Source: Chitinophaga pinensis
Lineage (GTDB): Bacteria > Bacteroidota > Bacteroidia > Chitinophagales > Chitinophagaceae
NCBI GenBank assembly: GCA_945872805.1
Contig: CAMCBE010000031.1
Span: 1 to 11,026 of the forward strand
DNA length: 11,026 nucleotides
Reading direction: 5' to 3'
This document shows positions 1-6,906 of the stretch, in pieces (within the stretch, counting starts at the first letter, position 1; every line of letters starts with the position of its first letter). Below the pieces are notes generated by a model. The model had not been told where the DNA came from and did no database searches. It worked only from the letters and a program-made list of their open reading frames with translations. Made by a program: the position numbers and the translations under genes.

Positions 1-542
1 TAGGTGGATGTAGCTGCGGCGGATATAACAATTTGGTTCAACAAGACCAAAATGTAAAAGGCAAATGGGCAAACGTAGAAAGTGACTACCAGCGTAGATC
101 TGATCTTATTCCAAATTTGGTCAATACCGTTAAAGGCGCTGCCAACTTCGAAAAAAGTACCCTAGAGGCTGTTGTAAATGCAAGAGCACAAGCAACCCAA
201 ACAAAAATTGATGTAACCAATCTTAGCCCTGAAAAAGTGGCTGAATTCCAAAAAGCACAAGGACAACTTTCTGGTGCAATAGGAAGATTATTGGTTACCA
301 TGGAAAAATATCCTGAGCTAAAGGCTACAGATGCTTTTCGCGACTTACAAGCACAACTTGAAGGGACAGAAAACAGAATCAAAGTATCTAGGAATGATTT
401 CAATACTGCTGTTCAAGAATACAATACTAGCGTGAAGAAATTCCCAATGGTCCTATTCAGTGGCATCTTTGGATTTAAAGAAAAAGGATTTTTCGCTGCA
501 GAAGCTGGAGCTGATAAAGCACCAACTGTAGACTTCAAATAA
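1..542 (+). CDS. lemA: LemA family protein, 5' end cut off by the window edge
   Basis: The reading frame is open from base 3 to the TAA at 540-542. It contains the LemA signature: a YNNLV segment, then a conserved stretch with W, YQRRSDLIPNLVNTVKG, and a long helical region ending near FSGIFGFKEK. LemA proteins are small envelope proteins with one N-terminal membrane segment or lipid anchor and a helical-bundle domain; their molecular role is not settled. The visible part is about 179 residues against a usual 185-200, so roughly the first 10-20 residues (signal or membrane segment) are missing. The first visible residues, GGCSCGGY, put cysteines where Bacteroidota LemA proteins often carry a lipobox, so a lipoprotein is possible. 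A TTG at 33-35 could be taken as a start, but conserved sequence continues upstream of it. The gene is 9 bases upstream of the first TPM gene, in the usual LemA-TPM order. Confidence 0.93.
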   Translation, partial: GGCSCGGYNNLVQQDQNVKGKWANVESDYQRRSDLIPNLVNTVKGAANFEKSTLEAVVNARAQATQTKIDVTNLSPEKVAEFQKAQGQLSGAIGRLLVTMEKYPELKATDAFRDLQAQLEGTENRIKVSRNDFNTAVQEYNTSVKKFPMVLFSGIFGFKEKGFFAAEAGADKAPTVDFK

Positions 543-551
543 TACAAGACG

Positions 552-1016
552 TTGAGTATATTCAATTTATTTTCAAGTAAAAAGCAATCATTCTTCACAA
601 AAGAAGAAGAGGAACGGATGGTGGAAGCCATCCGTTCTGCTGAATTGCAGACCTCCGGAGAGATTAGACTTTTTGTTGAAAGCAAATGCAGTTTCATCAA
701 TCCAGTTGATCGAGCAATCGAATTATTTGGAGAATTGAATATGCAGCAAACGAAAGACCGAAATGCGGTGATAGTATATATCGCACTTAAAGACAAACAA
801 TTGGCTGTTTTTGGTGATGAAGGTATACATCAACGACTTGGACAATCTTTCTGGAATGATGAAGTAGAAAAAATTCTTGGCAAGTTTAATCAAAATGAAA
901 TTTCGAATGGAATTTGCAATATGATTAAGGCCATTGGTACCGCCTTAACTAAATATTTCCCCTATTCTAAAGATGATAAAAACGAGCTTTCCGACGGGAT
1001 TGTATTTGGAAAATGA
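552..1016 (+). CDS. TPM-domain protein, cytosolic type (first of a tandem pair)
   Basis: This 154-residue protein carries a TPM domain (PF04536; TLP18.3/Psb32/MOLO-1 fold) over about residues 15-130. The opening FFTKEEEERMVEAIRSAE...TSGEIRLFVE is the typical start of the stand-alone TPM proteins found beside LemA. It has no signal peptide or membrane segment, so it is probably cytosolic. TPM domains have been linked to phosphatase activity in plants and to membrane protein repair; the bacterial role is unknown. The start is a TTG at 552. An in-frame stop at 540-542 excludes anything further upstream, and the next ATG (residue 23) would cut into conserved sequence, so TTG is the best choice. 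There is no obvious Shine-Dalgarno sequence. The stop overlaps the next start by 4 bases (ATGA at 1013-1016), which indicates translational coupling. Confidence 0.88.
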   Translation: MSIFNLFSSKKQSFFTKEEEERMVEAIRSAELQTSGEIRLFVESKCSFINPVDRAIELFGELNMQQTKDRNAVIVYIALKDKQLAVFGDEGIHQRLGQSFWNDEVEKILGKFNQNEISNGICNMIKAIGTALTKYFPYSKDDKNELSDGIVFGK

Positions 1017-1783
1017 TAAAACAACTCTTACTTAGCATATCCTTATTTTTCGTCTGTTCAGTCCATGCGCAGATCGAAAAAGAATTGCCCGCCAAGCTTA
1101 ATCCCCCAAAACTTGTTGTCGATTATACCAATACCCTCGCACCTGATCAACAAGAAGCACTTGAACGAAAACTTACAACATATGATGACTCTACTTCCAA
1201 TCAAGTTGCAGTAGTAATAATTTCCACAACAGGAGATAGAGACATAGCAGATTATGCCGTTGCACTAGGGAGAGCATGGGGCATTGGAAACAAAGAATTT
1301 AATAACGGAATCCTACTACTAGTTGCAAAGGATGATCGGAAAATATGGATTGCTACTGGATATGGACTTGAAGGAGCTTTACCTGATATTACGGCAAAGA
1401 GCATCATTGATAATGAGATCACACCTAATTTTAAGGAAAGTGATTTTTACAGAGGACTAGATGAAGGAACTGATGCTATCATTTCAGCAACAATGGGAGA
1501 ATATAAAGCCCCTGAAAATTATTTAAACCGAAAAGGTAGGTCAGGAAAAAGACCAGGACTATTAATCATGATTATCATGATTCTATTCTTCCTTTTTGTC
1601 AATAGACGTGGAGGTGGTGGCGGAGGAATGTATAACAGAAGTGGCCGAAGCGGATTTGTGGCACCCTTGTTCTTCCCTATGGGTGGTGGCGGAAGTTCTG
1701 GCTTTGGAGGAAGCAGTGGCGGTGGTTTCGGTGGATTTGGCGGCGGAAGTTTCGGCGGTGGCGGTGCTGGAGGGAGTTGGTAG
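1013..1783 (+). CDS. TPM-domain protein with signal peptide, membrane anchor and glycine-rich tail (YgcG-like)
   Basis: 256 residues in four parts. A signal peptide covers residues 1-19 with likely cleavage after SVHA. A TPM domain covers about 32-165, including LVVDYTNTLAPDQQ, the conserved W-G-I-G-x-K core near 89-94 and GYGLEGALPD at 117-124. A single membrane helix lies at about 182-196. The glycine-rich tail (200-256) is made of short GGG, GFGG and GGSF runs. Such tails are common in the YgcG/TPM family and may be disordered. The expected topology places the TPM domain outside the inner membrane with the tail in the cytoplasm. It overlaps the preceding TPM gene by 4 bases, so the two are probably co-expressed with LemA. 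The stop codon at 1781-1783 abuts a heptamer-built inverted repeat and no classical terminator is visible. The family is clear; the function is not. Confidence 0.9.
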   Translation: MIKQLLLSISLFFVCSVHAQIEKELPAKLNPPKLVVDYTNTLAPDQQEALERKLTTYDDSTSNQVAVVIISTTGDRDIADYAVALGRAWGIGNKEFNNGILLLVAKDDRKIWIATGYGLEGALPDITAKSIIDNEITPNFKESDFYRGLDEGTDAIISATMGEYKAPENYLNRKGRSGKRPGLLIMIIMILFFLFVNRRGGGGGGMYNRSGRSGFVAPLFFPMGGGGSSGFGGSSGGGFGGFGGGSFGGGGAGGSW

Positions 1784-1919
1784 GCGCTTAACGCTTAGCG
1801 CTCTAAACAGTTTGATACATGCTGAGACTTTAAGCAACAGTGTCCAGCGTCCAGCGTAAAGCATCCAGCGCCAAGCGTTCAGCGATCTACCCCCAACCTC
1901 CAACTCCCAACTCATTTCC
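1783..1919 (+). repeat. Heptamer-built intergenic repeat element, copy 1
   Basis: This region fills the gap between the TPM gene and the convergent beta-CASP gene. It is built from degenerate 7-base units. The left block (1783-1803) has three units with a CGCT core. A spacer follows with a catgctg unit at 1818-1824. The right block (1843-1884) has six units of form NNNAGCG, five exact and one AGCA variant. The tail (1892-1912) has three units of form NNNAAC[CT]. Left and right blocks are complementary: 1785-1802 matches the reverse complement of 1867-1884 at 16 of 18 positions, giving a possible stem with a loop of about 64 bases. Bases 1867-1884 are identical to 7022-7039 in copy 2. No reading frame in it resembles a protein. 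It may act as a bidirectional transcription stop, since the convergent genes lack another visible terminator; that is inference. Confidence 0.75.
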
Positions 1920-1922
1920 GAC

Positions 1923-3332
1923 TCACATCCATCCCAACCCCACCTCCTGATGCAATTCAGGAACTTCTATATCTGTAAACCCCATTCTTAGTAATCGCTC
2001 CTTGAAATCAGTTTGCACGTCAAACTCTCCATGTACTAAAAATAATTTTTTTACCAATTTAGGATCTTGACAAGAAAGGAATTGTGATAAATCTTCATAA
2101 TCCCCATGTGCACTCATGCTTCGAATGTTTCCGATTTCAGCATGAATTTCATGACTAACTCCATAAATGTTAACATCCTTTCTTCCTTGCTGAAGCCTAG
2201 CGCCTAAGGAGTGTGGCTCACAATACCCCACCATCAAAATACTATTCCTAGAGTTCTCTATATTATTACTGATATGGTGTTTCACTCTACCTGCATCAGC
2301 CATACCACTTGCAGAAATGATGACACAAGGCTCATCCCTAAAGTTTAATAATTTAGACTCTTCAACTGTTTTGATATACTGCAACCCCATAAACTTGAAT
2401 GGATCTTCGTCATTCTTCAAAATATTTTGAATTGTATTATTAAAATATTGAGGATACTTTTTTACAATTTCAGTAGCCTCTATACTCAACGGACTATCAA
2501 CAAAATAGTCTAGTTCGGGCAATCGTCGCTCTAGCTCTAGCTGATTTAATGCATAGAGAATCTCCTGGGTTCTACCAACACTAAAAGCAGGAATAATAAG
2601 CTTCCCTTTTCTTTTTACACAGGTACGTTCAATCCATTCTAAAAGCTGATCAAGCGTCGGCATATGAAGATCATGCAGCGAGTTTCCATAGGTGGATTCA
2701 AGAAGGATATACTCTGCTTGCGGGAATGCTTCCGGAGAGCGAAGTATAGCATCCCTGTAACGCCCTACATCACCACTGAAGGTCAACTGCTCTGTTTTAT
2801 CATGATATTGGATTCGTAGATGAACTGCAGCACTGCCTATAATATGTCCCACATCAGTATACATCAATTCGATCCCTTCTTCAATCGTAAACCAATTGCC
2901 ATAATCCACCACCTGAAATTGATCCATAGCGGCTAATGCGTCATCCCGAGTATATAATGGCTTTAAATATGGTTGGCCTAATGCTTTTCTTTTTTTGTTG
3001 GCATATTTTATATCATCTTCTTGAATACCGGCAGAATCTTCAAGCAATACACCTGCAAGTTCTCTCGTAGCTGGAGTAGCAAATATTTTTCCTTTAAATC
3101 CGTCTTTAACCAGTTTTGGAATTAATCCACTGTGATCAATATGCGCATGAGAAAGTATTAAGTAATCAACTTCACTTGGCGTAAATCCCCAATTTCTATT
3201 CAAGACATCCGTTTGCTGTCCCATGCCCTGAAACAAACCACAATCAAGTAGAATCTTTCTATTGTTGTCTAAGGTGATTAAGTGCTTTGAACCCGTGACA
3301 CACCTTGCTGCTCCATGAAATGCTATTTTCAT
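1923..3332 (-). CDS. Metallo-beta-lactamase/beta-CASP RNA-processing exonuclease-like protein
   Basis: 469 residues with the full architecture of the beta-CASP MBL family (CPSF-73/YsxH-like ribonucleases). The metal site includes SHAHIDH at 61-67, H163 (GHIIGSA) and D188 (SGDVG). The family's ESTYG is at 212-216. The beta-CASP part has PAFSVGRTQE near 248-257 and IISASGMADAGRVKHH near 339-353. The C-terminal RMMBL part has SAHGDY at 408-412 (H409) and LVHGE at 432-436 (H434). All catalytic ligands appear present, so an active zinc-dependent RNase is expected in the cytoplasm. Members act in RNA maturation or decay; the exact substrate cannot be told from sequence. Length is normal for the short, single-domain bacterial form and shorter than RNase J. 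It starts 5 bases after the stop of the DUF4442 gene, so the two are likely co-transcribed. Confidence 0.93.
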   Translation of the reverse strand: MKIAFHGAARCVTGSKHLITLDNNRKILLDCGLFQGMGQQTDVLNRNWGFTPSEVDYLILSHAHIDHSGLIPKLVKDGFKGKIFATPATRELAGVLLEDSAGIQEDDIKYANKKRKALGQPYLKPLYTRDDALAAMDQFQVVDYGNWFTIEEGIELMYTDVGHIIGSAAVHLRIQYHDKTEQLTFSGDVGRYRDAILRSPEAFPQAEYILLESTYGNSLHDLHMPTLDQLLEWIERTCVKRKGKLIIPAFSVGRTQEILYALNQLELERRLPELDYFVDSPLSIEATEIVKKYPQYFNNTIQNILKNDEDPFKFMGLQYIKTVEESKLLNFRDEPCVIISASGMADAGRVKHHISNNIENSRNSILMVGYCEPHSLGARLQQGRKDVNIYGVSHEIHAEIGNIRSMSAHGDYEDLSQFLSCQDPKLVKKLFLVHGEFDVQTDFKERLLRMGFTDIEVPELHQEVGLGWM

Positions 3333-3337
3333 TTTAG

Positions 3338-3820
3338 TTATTTTATTTTTTGCTTAAAGGACCATGTAATATAAAAATCTGCTACACAAATACCCTCTTC
3401 ATTTAAACCACGTGAATGGGTTGTAATGGTTTGACTCGTTTGGGTTTGCATAGATTTGTTGATTGCAGTATACATCAGTTCTCCATCTTGGCATTCAAAA
3501 TGGATTTCACCAACGGCCTTTTTATGAAAATCTATTTTCATGCCCACCACCAACATGGATATGCTTGGCCTTATATGCTGCGAATGAACTAAAGCCAAAA
3601 TACCCGAACTCATTTCCGCGGCCATGGCTAAACAGGCGAAGTAAATTGACTTGAATGGATTTTGAGTAAGCCAAGAAAAGCGAATTTTAATTATTGCGCG
3701 CTCTGTTGAAAGGGCATGAACTTTTATGCCCGAAAAAAAAGCTGCCGGCAATAATTTCAATAAAAAAAATCGAAACCAAAAAGGACGTTGCAATTTTTTA
3801 AGAAATATTCCTTGCTCCAT
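3338..3820 (-). CDS. DUF4442 hotdog-fold (thioesterase-like) protein
   Basis: 160 residues matching the DUF4442 pattern (PF14539, related to acyl-CoA thioesterases and PaaI-type hotdog proteins). A hydrophobic start with FWFRFFLLKLLPAAFFSGIKV is followed by the conserved NPFKSIYFACLAMAAEMSSG segment near 54-73, where a long hotdog helix would lie, and then by strands. The aromatic N-terminus could be mistaken for a membrane segment, but it is typical of the family. Most members are uncharacterised; a CoA-thioester substrate is the family guess, not shown here. The ATG at 3818-3820 is the natural start and follows a run of T on this strand rather than a Shine-Dalgarno sequence. It is the first gene of a likely two-gene unit with the beta-CASP gene, 5 bases apart. 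Confidence 0.8.
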   Translation of the reverse strand: MEQGIFLKKLQRPFWFRFFLLKLLPAAFFSGIKVHALSTERAIIKIRFSWLTQNPFKSIYFACLAMAAEMSSGILALVHSQHIRPSISMLVVGMKIDFHKKAVGEIHFECQDGELMYTAINKSMQTQTSQTITTHSRGLNEEGICVADFYITWSFKQKIK

Positions 3821-3919
3821 TTTTTTGCCTATTGAATCGATTCGAATCTACGCAAGTTCTTTGGCAAAAAAGAAGATTAAAATCATAGAATAGGAAAGAA
3901 ATACCTTTTAGTCTTTAGG

Positions 3920-4531
3920 TTACTGAACGTTAATCTTGAAAAGGGACTCGTTTTCGAAAAACCCTTCCAACTCCTCGCCTACTACTATTTCTCCAACACC
4001 AGCAGGAGTTCCAGTAAAAATCATGTCGCCAATATTAAGTGAGAAAAAAGTTGAAACATGAGCGATGATCTTATTAAAATCATGAATCATCTGATTTGAA
4101 TTTCCCTTTTGAACAACCTCTCCATTTTTAGTCATAGAGAAATTAATGTTCGTATTATCTATAGAGTCGTCAATCGTCTTCCATTTCCCCACTACCGCAG
4201 AATTATCCCAAGCTTTTGCTTTCTCCCAAGGAAGTCCTTTTTTCTTTAATTCATTTTGAATATCCCGTGCCGTAAAATCAATTCCTACTGTTATCGCATC
4301 AAAGAAACTGCTTGCTGATGCTTCGCTGATATATTTCCCGTTTTTTGAAATCCTCAGCACCAGCTCACATTCATAATGCAATTCATTGGTGAATTCAGGA
4401 TAGTAGAACGGTACGTTAGGCGCAAGCAACGCGCTCTTTGGTTTCATAAAAATTACAGGTTCATCAGGCACCTCATTTCCAAGTTCTTTGGCATGTTCTA
4501 CATAATTTCTTCCTATACAAAAAAACTTCAT
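3920..4531 (-). CDS. Fumarylacetoacetate hydrolase (FAH) family protein
   Basis: 203 residues covering the catalytic FAH domain with almost no N-terminal extension, the size of FAHD1/YcgM-type proteins. Visible signatures are GRNYVEHAKELGNE at 7-20, metal ligands E54 and E56 (HYECE) with D85 (GIDFTARD), the conserved K/W region PWEKAKAWDNSAVVG, and FTGTPAGVG at 172-180. These enzymes use a divalent metal to act on oxaloacetate, acylpyruvates or related 2-oxo acids (tautomerase, decarboxylase or hydrolase). Which reaction this one performs cannot be decided by reading. All ligands are present, so an active enzyme is likely. It lies 88 bases downstream of pth on the same strand with its own promoter-like sequence between them. 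It is probably a housekeeping metabolite-repair gene. Confidence 0.9.
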   Translation of the reverse strand: MKFFCIGRNYVEHAKELGNEVPDEPVIFMKPKSALLAPNVPFYYPEFTNELHYECELVLRISKNGKYISEASASSFFDAITVGIDFTARDIQNELKKKGLPWEKAKAWDNSAVVGKWKTIDDSIDNTNINFSMTKNGEVVQKGNSNQMIHDFNKIIAHVSTFFSLNIGDMIFTGTPAGVGEIVVGEELEGFFENESLFKINVQ

Positions 4532-4570
4532 GTATTGATATTTTAGGTTTGTGTATTTCTGTTCGACTAA

Positions 4571-4605
4571 CTAAGATAAAGATGATAAAAAATCGGAAAA
4601 ACAAA
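4571..4605 (-). promoter_or_regulatory. Candidate promoter of the FAH-family gene
   Basis: On the minus strand, TTTG (4602-4605) is followed after 23 bases by TATCTTAG (4571-4578). The second box is one mismatch from the Bacteroidota -7 element TAnnTTTG. The spacing is about three bases longer than the usual 19-21. Transcription would start near 4565, leaving a leader of about 33 bases. The same 23-base spacing and a TAnCTTAG box occur before pepP. Confidence is modest because such boxes are short. Confidence 0.4.
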
Positions 4606-4619
4606 CTGGTTAATGGGTA

Positions 4620-5192
4620 TTAAAATATCAAATGATTAAATGCTGCCATTGTTGTTTCTAAGCCCGTCAAAGCAAATTGTTCGATGGCGTCGGCAGATGC
4701 CTCAATTTTTTTTGCCACTACCGGCAACTCTTTTTTTGCCCATTTACCTAATACATACTCAACCTGCATGCCTCTTGGAAAATCATTGCCAACACCAAAA
4801 CGTAAACGAGGATACTGAACTGTTGCGAGTAATTCCTGAATACTCTTTAAGCCGTTATGTCCTCCATCGCTTCCGGCAGGTTTGATTTTAATTTTATCAA
4901 GTGGCACGGCTATTTCATCAACAAGAATGAGTAATCGAGCTGGATCAATCTTTTCCTTATCCATCCAGTATTTTACTGCTTTGCCACTTAAATTCATATA
5001 CGTTGTAGGCTTGATACAAATAATCAATTTGCCTTTGATTTTAACCTCAGCCGTATAAGCCAATCGATCCGATAAAAATTCCCCTTTATGTTTACTGACA
5101 AAATAATCAAGTATATCAAAGCCTATATTATGCCGAGTATGTTCATATTCAGCGCCAATATTACCTAGTCCAACAATTAAAAATTTATCCAT
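4620..5192 (-). CDS. pth: Peptidyl-tRNA hydrolase
   Basis: 190 residues, full length for bacterial Pth. It frees tRNA from peptidyl-tRNA dropped by stalled ribosomes and is usually essential. The start LIVGLGNIGAEYEHTRHNIGF contains N11 and the catalytic H21. N67 (TTYMNLSGKAV), D92 (LVDEIAVPL) and H112/N113 (GGHNGLKSI) match the known active-site and substrate-binding residues of the E. coli enzyme. The ATG at 5190-5192 is the only start consistent with the family. It lies directly after a 9-bp hairpin and U7 run, so initiating ribosomes would have to melt this structure. It follows rplY at a 50-base gap in the conserved order prs-rplY-pth, also known from Bacillus. Confidence 0.96.
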   Translation of the reverse strand: MDKFLIVGLGNIGAEYEHTRHNIGFDILDYFVSKHKGEFLSDRLAYTAEVKIKGKLIICIKPTTYMNLSGKAVKYWMDKEKIDPARLLILVDEIAVPLDKIKIKPAGSDGGHNGLKSIQELLATVQYPRLRFGVGNDFPRGMQVEYVLGKWAKKELPVVAKKIEASADAIEQFALTGLETTMAAFNHLIF

Positions 5193-5222
5193 AAAAAAAG
5201 CCCTGTGAGATTATCACAGGGC
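5193..5222 (-). terminator. Terminator-like hairpin immediately before the pth start codon
   Basis: GCCCTGTGA (5200-5208) and TCACAGGGC (5214-5222) form a perfect 9-bp, GC-rich stem with a 5-base loop. Read on the minus strand, the stem is followed at once by seven T (5193-5199) and then by the ATG of pth. This is the textbook layout of an intrinsic terminator for the prs-rplY transcript. It lies 20 bases after the rplY stop codon. Because it abuts pth, it may act as an attenuator or cover the ribosome site as well. Confidence 0.8.
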
Positions 5223-5242
5223 CATAAAGATAGATTATTGTT

Positions 5243-5839
5243 TTATTTTTTTGGTGCTGCAGCTTTAGCTGGAGTTGATGCTTCTTCCTGCTTAAGTTGA
5301 CGCGTCATAGTCACCGATGCAATTGGAATACGAGGTGAGTTCTGAATTTCAATGTGCTCAGCTAAGATATCTTGAACACGGATGTTCTCGTTAAGTTCAA
5401 GATTACTTAAATCTACTTCAATATTCTCCCTAAGGTATTTAGGCAAGGTCTTTACTTTGACAGCCTTGAGCCTAATTTCAAGCTTACCACCAGCTTTAAC
5501 CCCAGCAGGAGCTCCTGTGAACTTTAAGGGAATAGTTGCATTTACTTTTTTACCCTCAACCAATTCAAGTAAATCAACGTGTATAAGCTTATCCGATACC
5601 TTGTCAAATTGAAGATCCTTCATTATGCAGGTATAGGTTTTGCCATCCACTTTTAGTTCAACTCTTTGGAAGTCTGGTGTATAAACGATAGGTTTCAAAG
5701 CAATTGAAGTAGTTACAAAATTTACTTCGTGTTCACCCCCGTAAATTACACCAGGTACCAAGTCTTGAGAGCGAAGCTGACGGGCGGCTGTTTTGCCAGT
5801 TGCGGTCCTCAATTGTCCTTCGATTGTAATCGTTTTCAT
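5243..5839 (-). CDS. rplY: 50S ribosomal protein L25, long Ctc/TL5 form
   Basis: 198 residues, the two-domain form of L25. The N-terminal 5S-rRNA-binding domain (about 1-95) begins with MKTITIEGQLRTATGKTAAR and contains LVPGVIYGG and the YTCIMKDLQFDKVSDKLIHVDL strand region. A C-terminal TL5-like beta domain (about 96-182) follows, and the protein ends in an Ala/Lys/Pro-rich tail (STPAKAAAPKK) common in Bacteroidota. It binds 5S rRNA at the central protuberance of the large subunit; the Bacillus homologue Ctc is a general stress protein. It sits 44 bases after prs and before pth. A strong terminator-like hairpin directly follows it. The ATG at 5837-5839 gives the family's normal N-terminus. 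Confidence 0.95.
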   Translation of the reverse strand: MKTITIEGQLRTATGKTAARQLRSQDLVPGVIYGGEHEVNFVTTSIALKPIVYTPDFQRVELKVDGKTYTCIMKDLQFDKVSDKLIHVDLLELVEGKKVNATIPLKFTGAPAGVKAGGKLEIRLKAVKVKTLPKYLRENIEVDLSNLELNENIRVQDILAEHIEIQNSPRIPIASVTMTRQLKQEEASTPAKAAAPKK

Positions 5840-5883
5840 TGTATATATGTTTTTAAAATTGACTCTAACTAAGGGATAACCGA

Positions 5884-6843
5884 TTATTTATTTCTCTGTT
5901 GAGAATGGATAAATAGGCTGGTTATGCTTTGATTTTCATAGGCGTTTCGAATGGCTGAGGCAAATAAATCTGCTACACTCACCACCTTCAATTTAGAAGA
6001 TTGGCCACGAACCGGTATTGTGTCACAAATCACTAATTCCTCCAACACACTATTATCGATATTGGCATATGCATTTCCTGAAAGCACTGGGTGGGTACAT
6101 AAGGCTCTAACACTTCGTGCACCCTTGTCTTTCAGCAACTTGGCTGCCTTTGTGAGGGTTCCAGCCGTATCGCAAATGTCATCGATCAACACAATATCTC
6201 GATCTTTTACTTCCCCGATAACTACCATACTAGCAATCTCATTCGCACGCTTTCTGTGCTTATCACAAATCACCATTTCCACGTTAAAATAGCTAGCCAC
6301 CTCACGAATTCTGTTTGCACTTCCCACATCGGGGGCGGCAAAGGTAAGGTTTTCAAGCTGAAGATTCTGTATATAAGGGATAAAAATTGCAGAGCTATCG
6401 AGGTGATCCACAGGGATGTCAAAATACCCTTGTATCTGTGGTGCATGGAGGTCCATCGTAACTACACGATCAGCGCCGGCAGCCACCAACAAATTAGCCA
6501 TGAGCTTAGATCCTATGGCCACACGGGGTTTATCCTTACGGTCTTGCCTTGCATACCCAAAGTATGGGATTACCGCGATGATTTTATAGGCCGAAGCACG
6601 TCTTGCGGCGTCTATCATCAACAGTAATTCAAGCATATTATCTCCTGGCGCAAAGGTGCTTTGCACAAGGAAAACATAATCACCGCGTATACTTTCGAGA
6701 AAAATTGGCTGGATTTCCCCGTCGCTAAATCGCTGAATGCTGATTTTGCCAAGCGGAATGCCTTGCGCAGCAGCAATTTTTTCAGCTAAATATTCTGAAC
6801 TGGTCCCAGAAAAAATCTTCAGAGCAGGTCCGTTACGTTGCAT
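5884..6843 (-). CDS. prs: Ribose-phosphate pyrophosphokinase (PRPP synthetase)
   Basis: 319 residues, class I PRPP synthetase. It makes PRPP from ribose 5-phosphate and ATP for purine, pyrimidine, histidine, tryptophan and NAD synthesis. Recognisable parts, in order: IFSGTSS near the N-terminus, QRFSDGE (37-43), the flexible ATP loop PYFGYARQDRKDKPR (93-107), the metal-binding DLHAPQIQGYF (131-141), catalytic-loop K195 and R197 (DKHRKRANE), and the PRPP loop VLIDDICDTAGT (218-229). All key residues are present. The ATG at 6841-6843 gives a normal N-terminus. It is first in the unit prs-rplY-pth and has a good promoter candidate just upstream. Its divergent neighbour is radC, with a heptamer-built repeat in the shared gap. 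Confidence 0.97.
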   Translation of the reverse strand: MQRNGPALKIFSGTSSEYLAEKIAAAQGIPLGKISIQRFSDGEIQPIFLESIRGDYVFLVQSTFAPGDNMLELLLMIDAARRASAYKIIAVIPYFGYARQDRKDKPRVAIGSKLMANLLVAAGADRVVTMDLHAPQIQGYFDIPVDHLDSSAIFIPYIQNLQLENLTFAAPDVGSANRIREVASYFNVEMVICDKHRKRANEIASMVVIGEVKDRDIVLIDDICDTAGTLTKAAKLLKDKGARSVRALCTHPVLSGNAYANIDNSVLEELVICDTIPVRGQSSKLKVVSVADLFASAIRNAYENQSITSLFIHSQQRNK

Positions 6844-6860
6844 AAAAATGGATTGTGTGG

Positions 6861-6890
6861 CGAAGATAATGAAAGGGAATAAAGAGGCAA
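6861..6890 (-). promoter_or_regulatory. Candidate promoter of prs
   Basis: On the minus strand, TTG (6888-6890) is followed after 19 bases by TATCTTCG (6861-6868), one mismatch from the Bacteroidota -7 consensus TAnnTTTG and with near-ideal spacing. Transcription would begin near 6855, leaving a leader of only about 11 bases before the prs ATG. It sits between prs and the heptamer repeat, which it does not overlap. Confidence 0.5.
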
Positions 6891-6906
6891 GAGAAAAGTT
6901 GGGGAG

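Noticed and set aside
33..35. TTG as the true start of lemA
   Set aside because: The frame is open to the window edge and conserved LemA sequence (CGGYNN) lies upstream, so the gene is simply truncated at the edge.
1583..1915. ORFs on both strands over the glycine-rich tail and the repeat (also plus strand 1596-1859)
   Set aside because: They are low-complexity shadows of the GGN-rich coding sequence and the heptamer repeat; neither looks like a protein.
3840..3860. Promoter box TAGATTCG (minus strand) for the DUF4442 gene
   Set aside because: It is one mismatch from TAnnTTTG, but no TTG is found 19-23 bases upstream, so I did not list it as a feature.
3860..3877. AT-rich hairpin (TTCTTT...AAAGAA) between the FAH and DUF4442 genes as a terminator
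   Set aside because: The stem is six A-T-rich pairs without G-C content or a clear T run after it; chance pairing is more likely.
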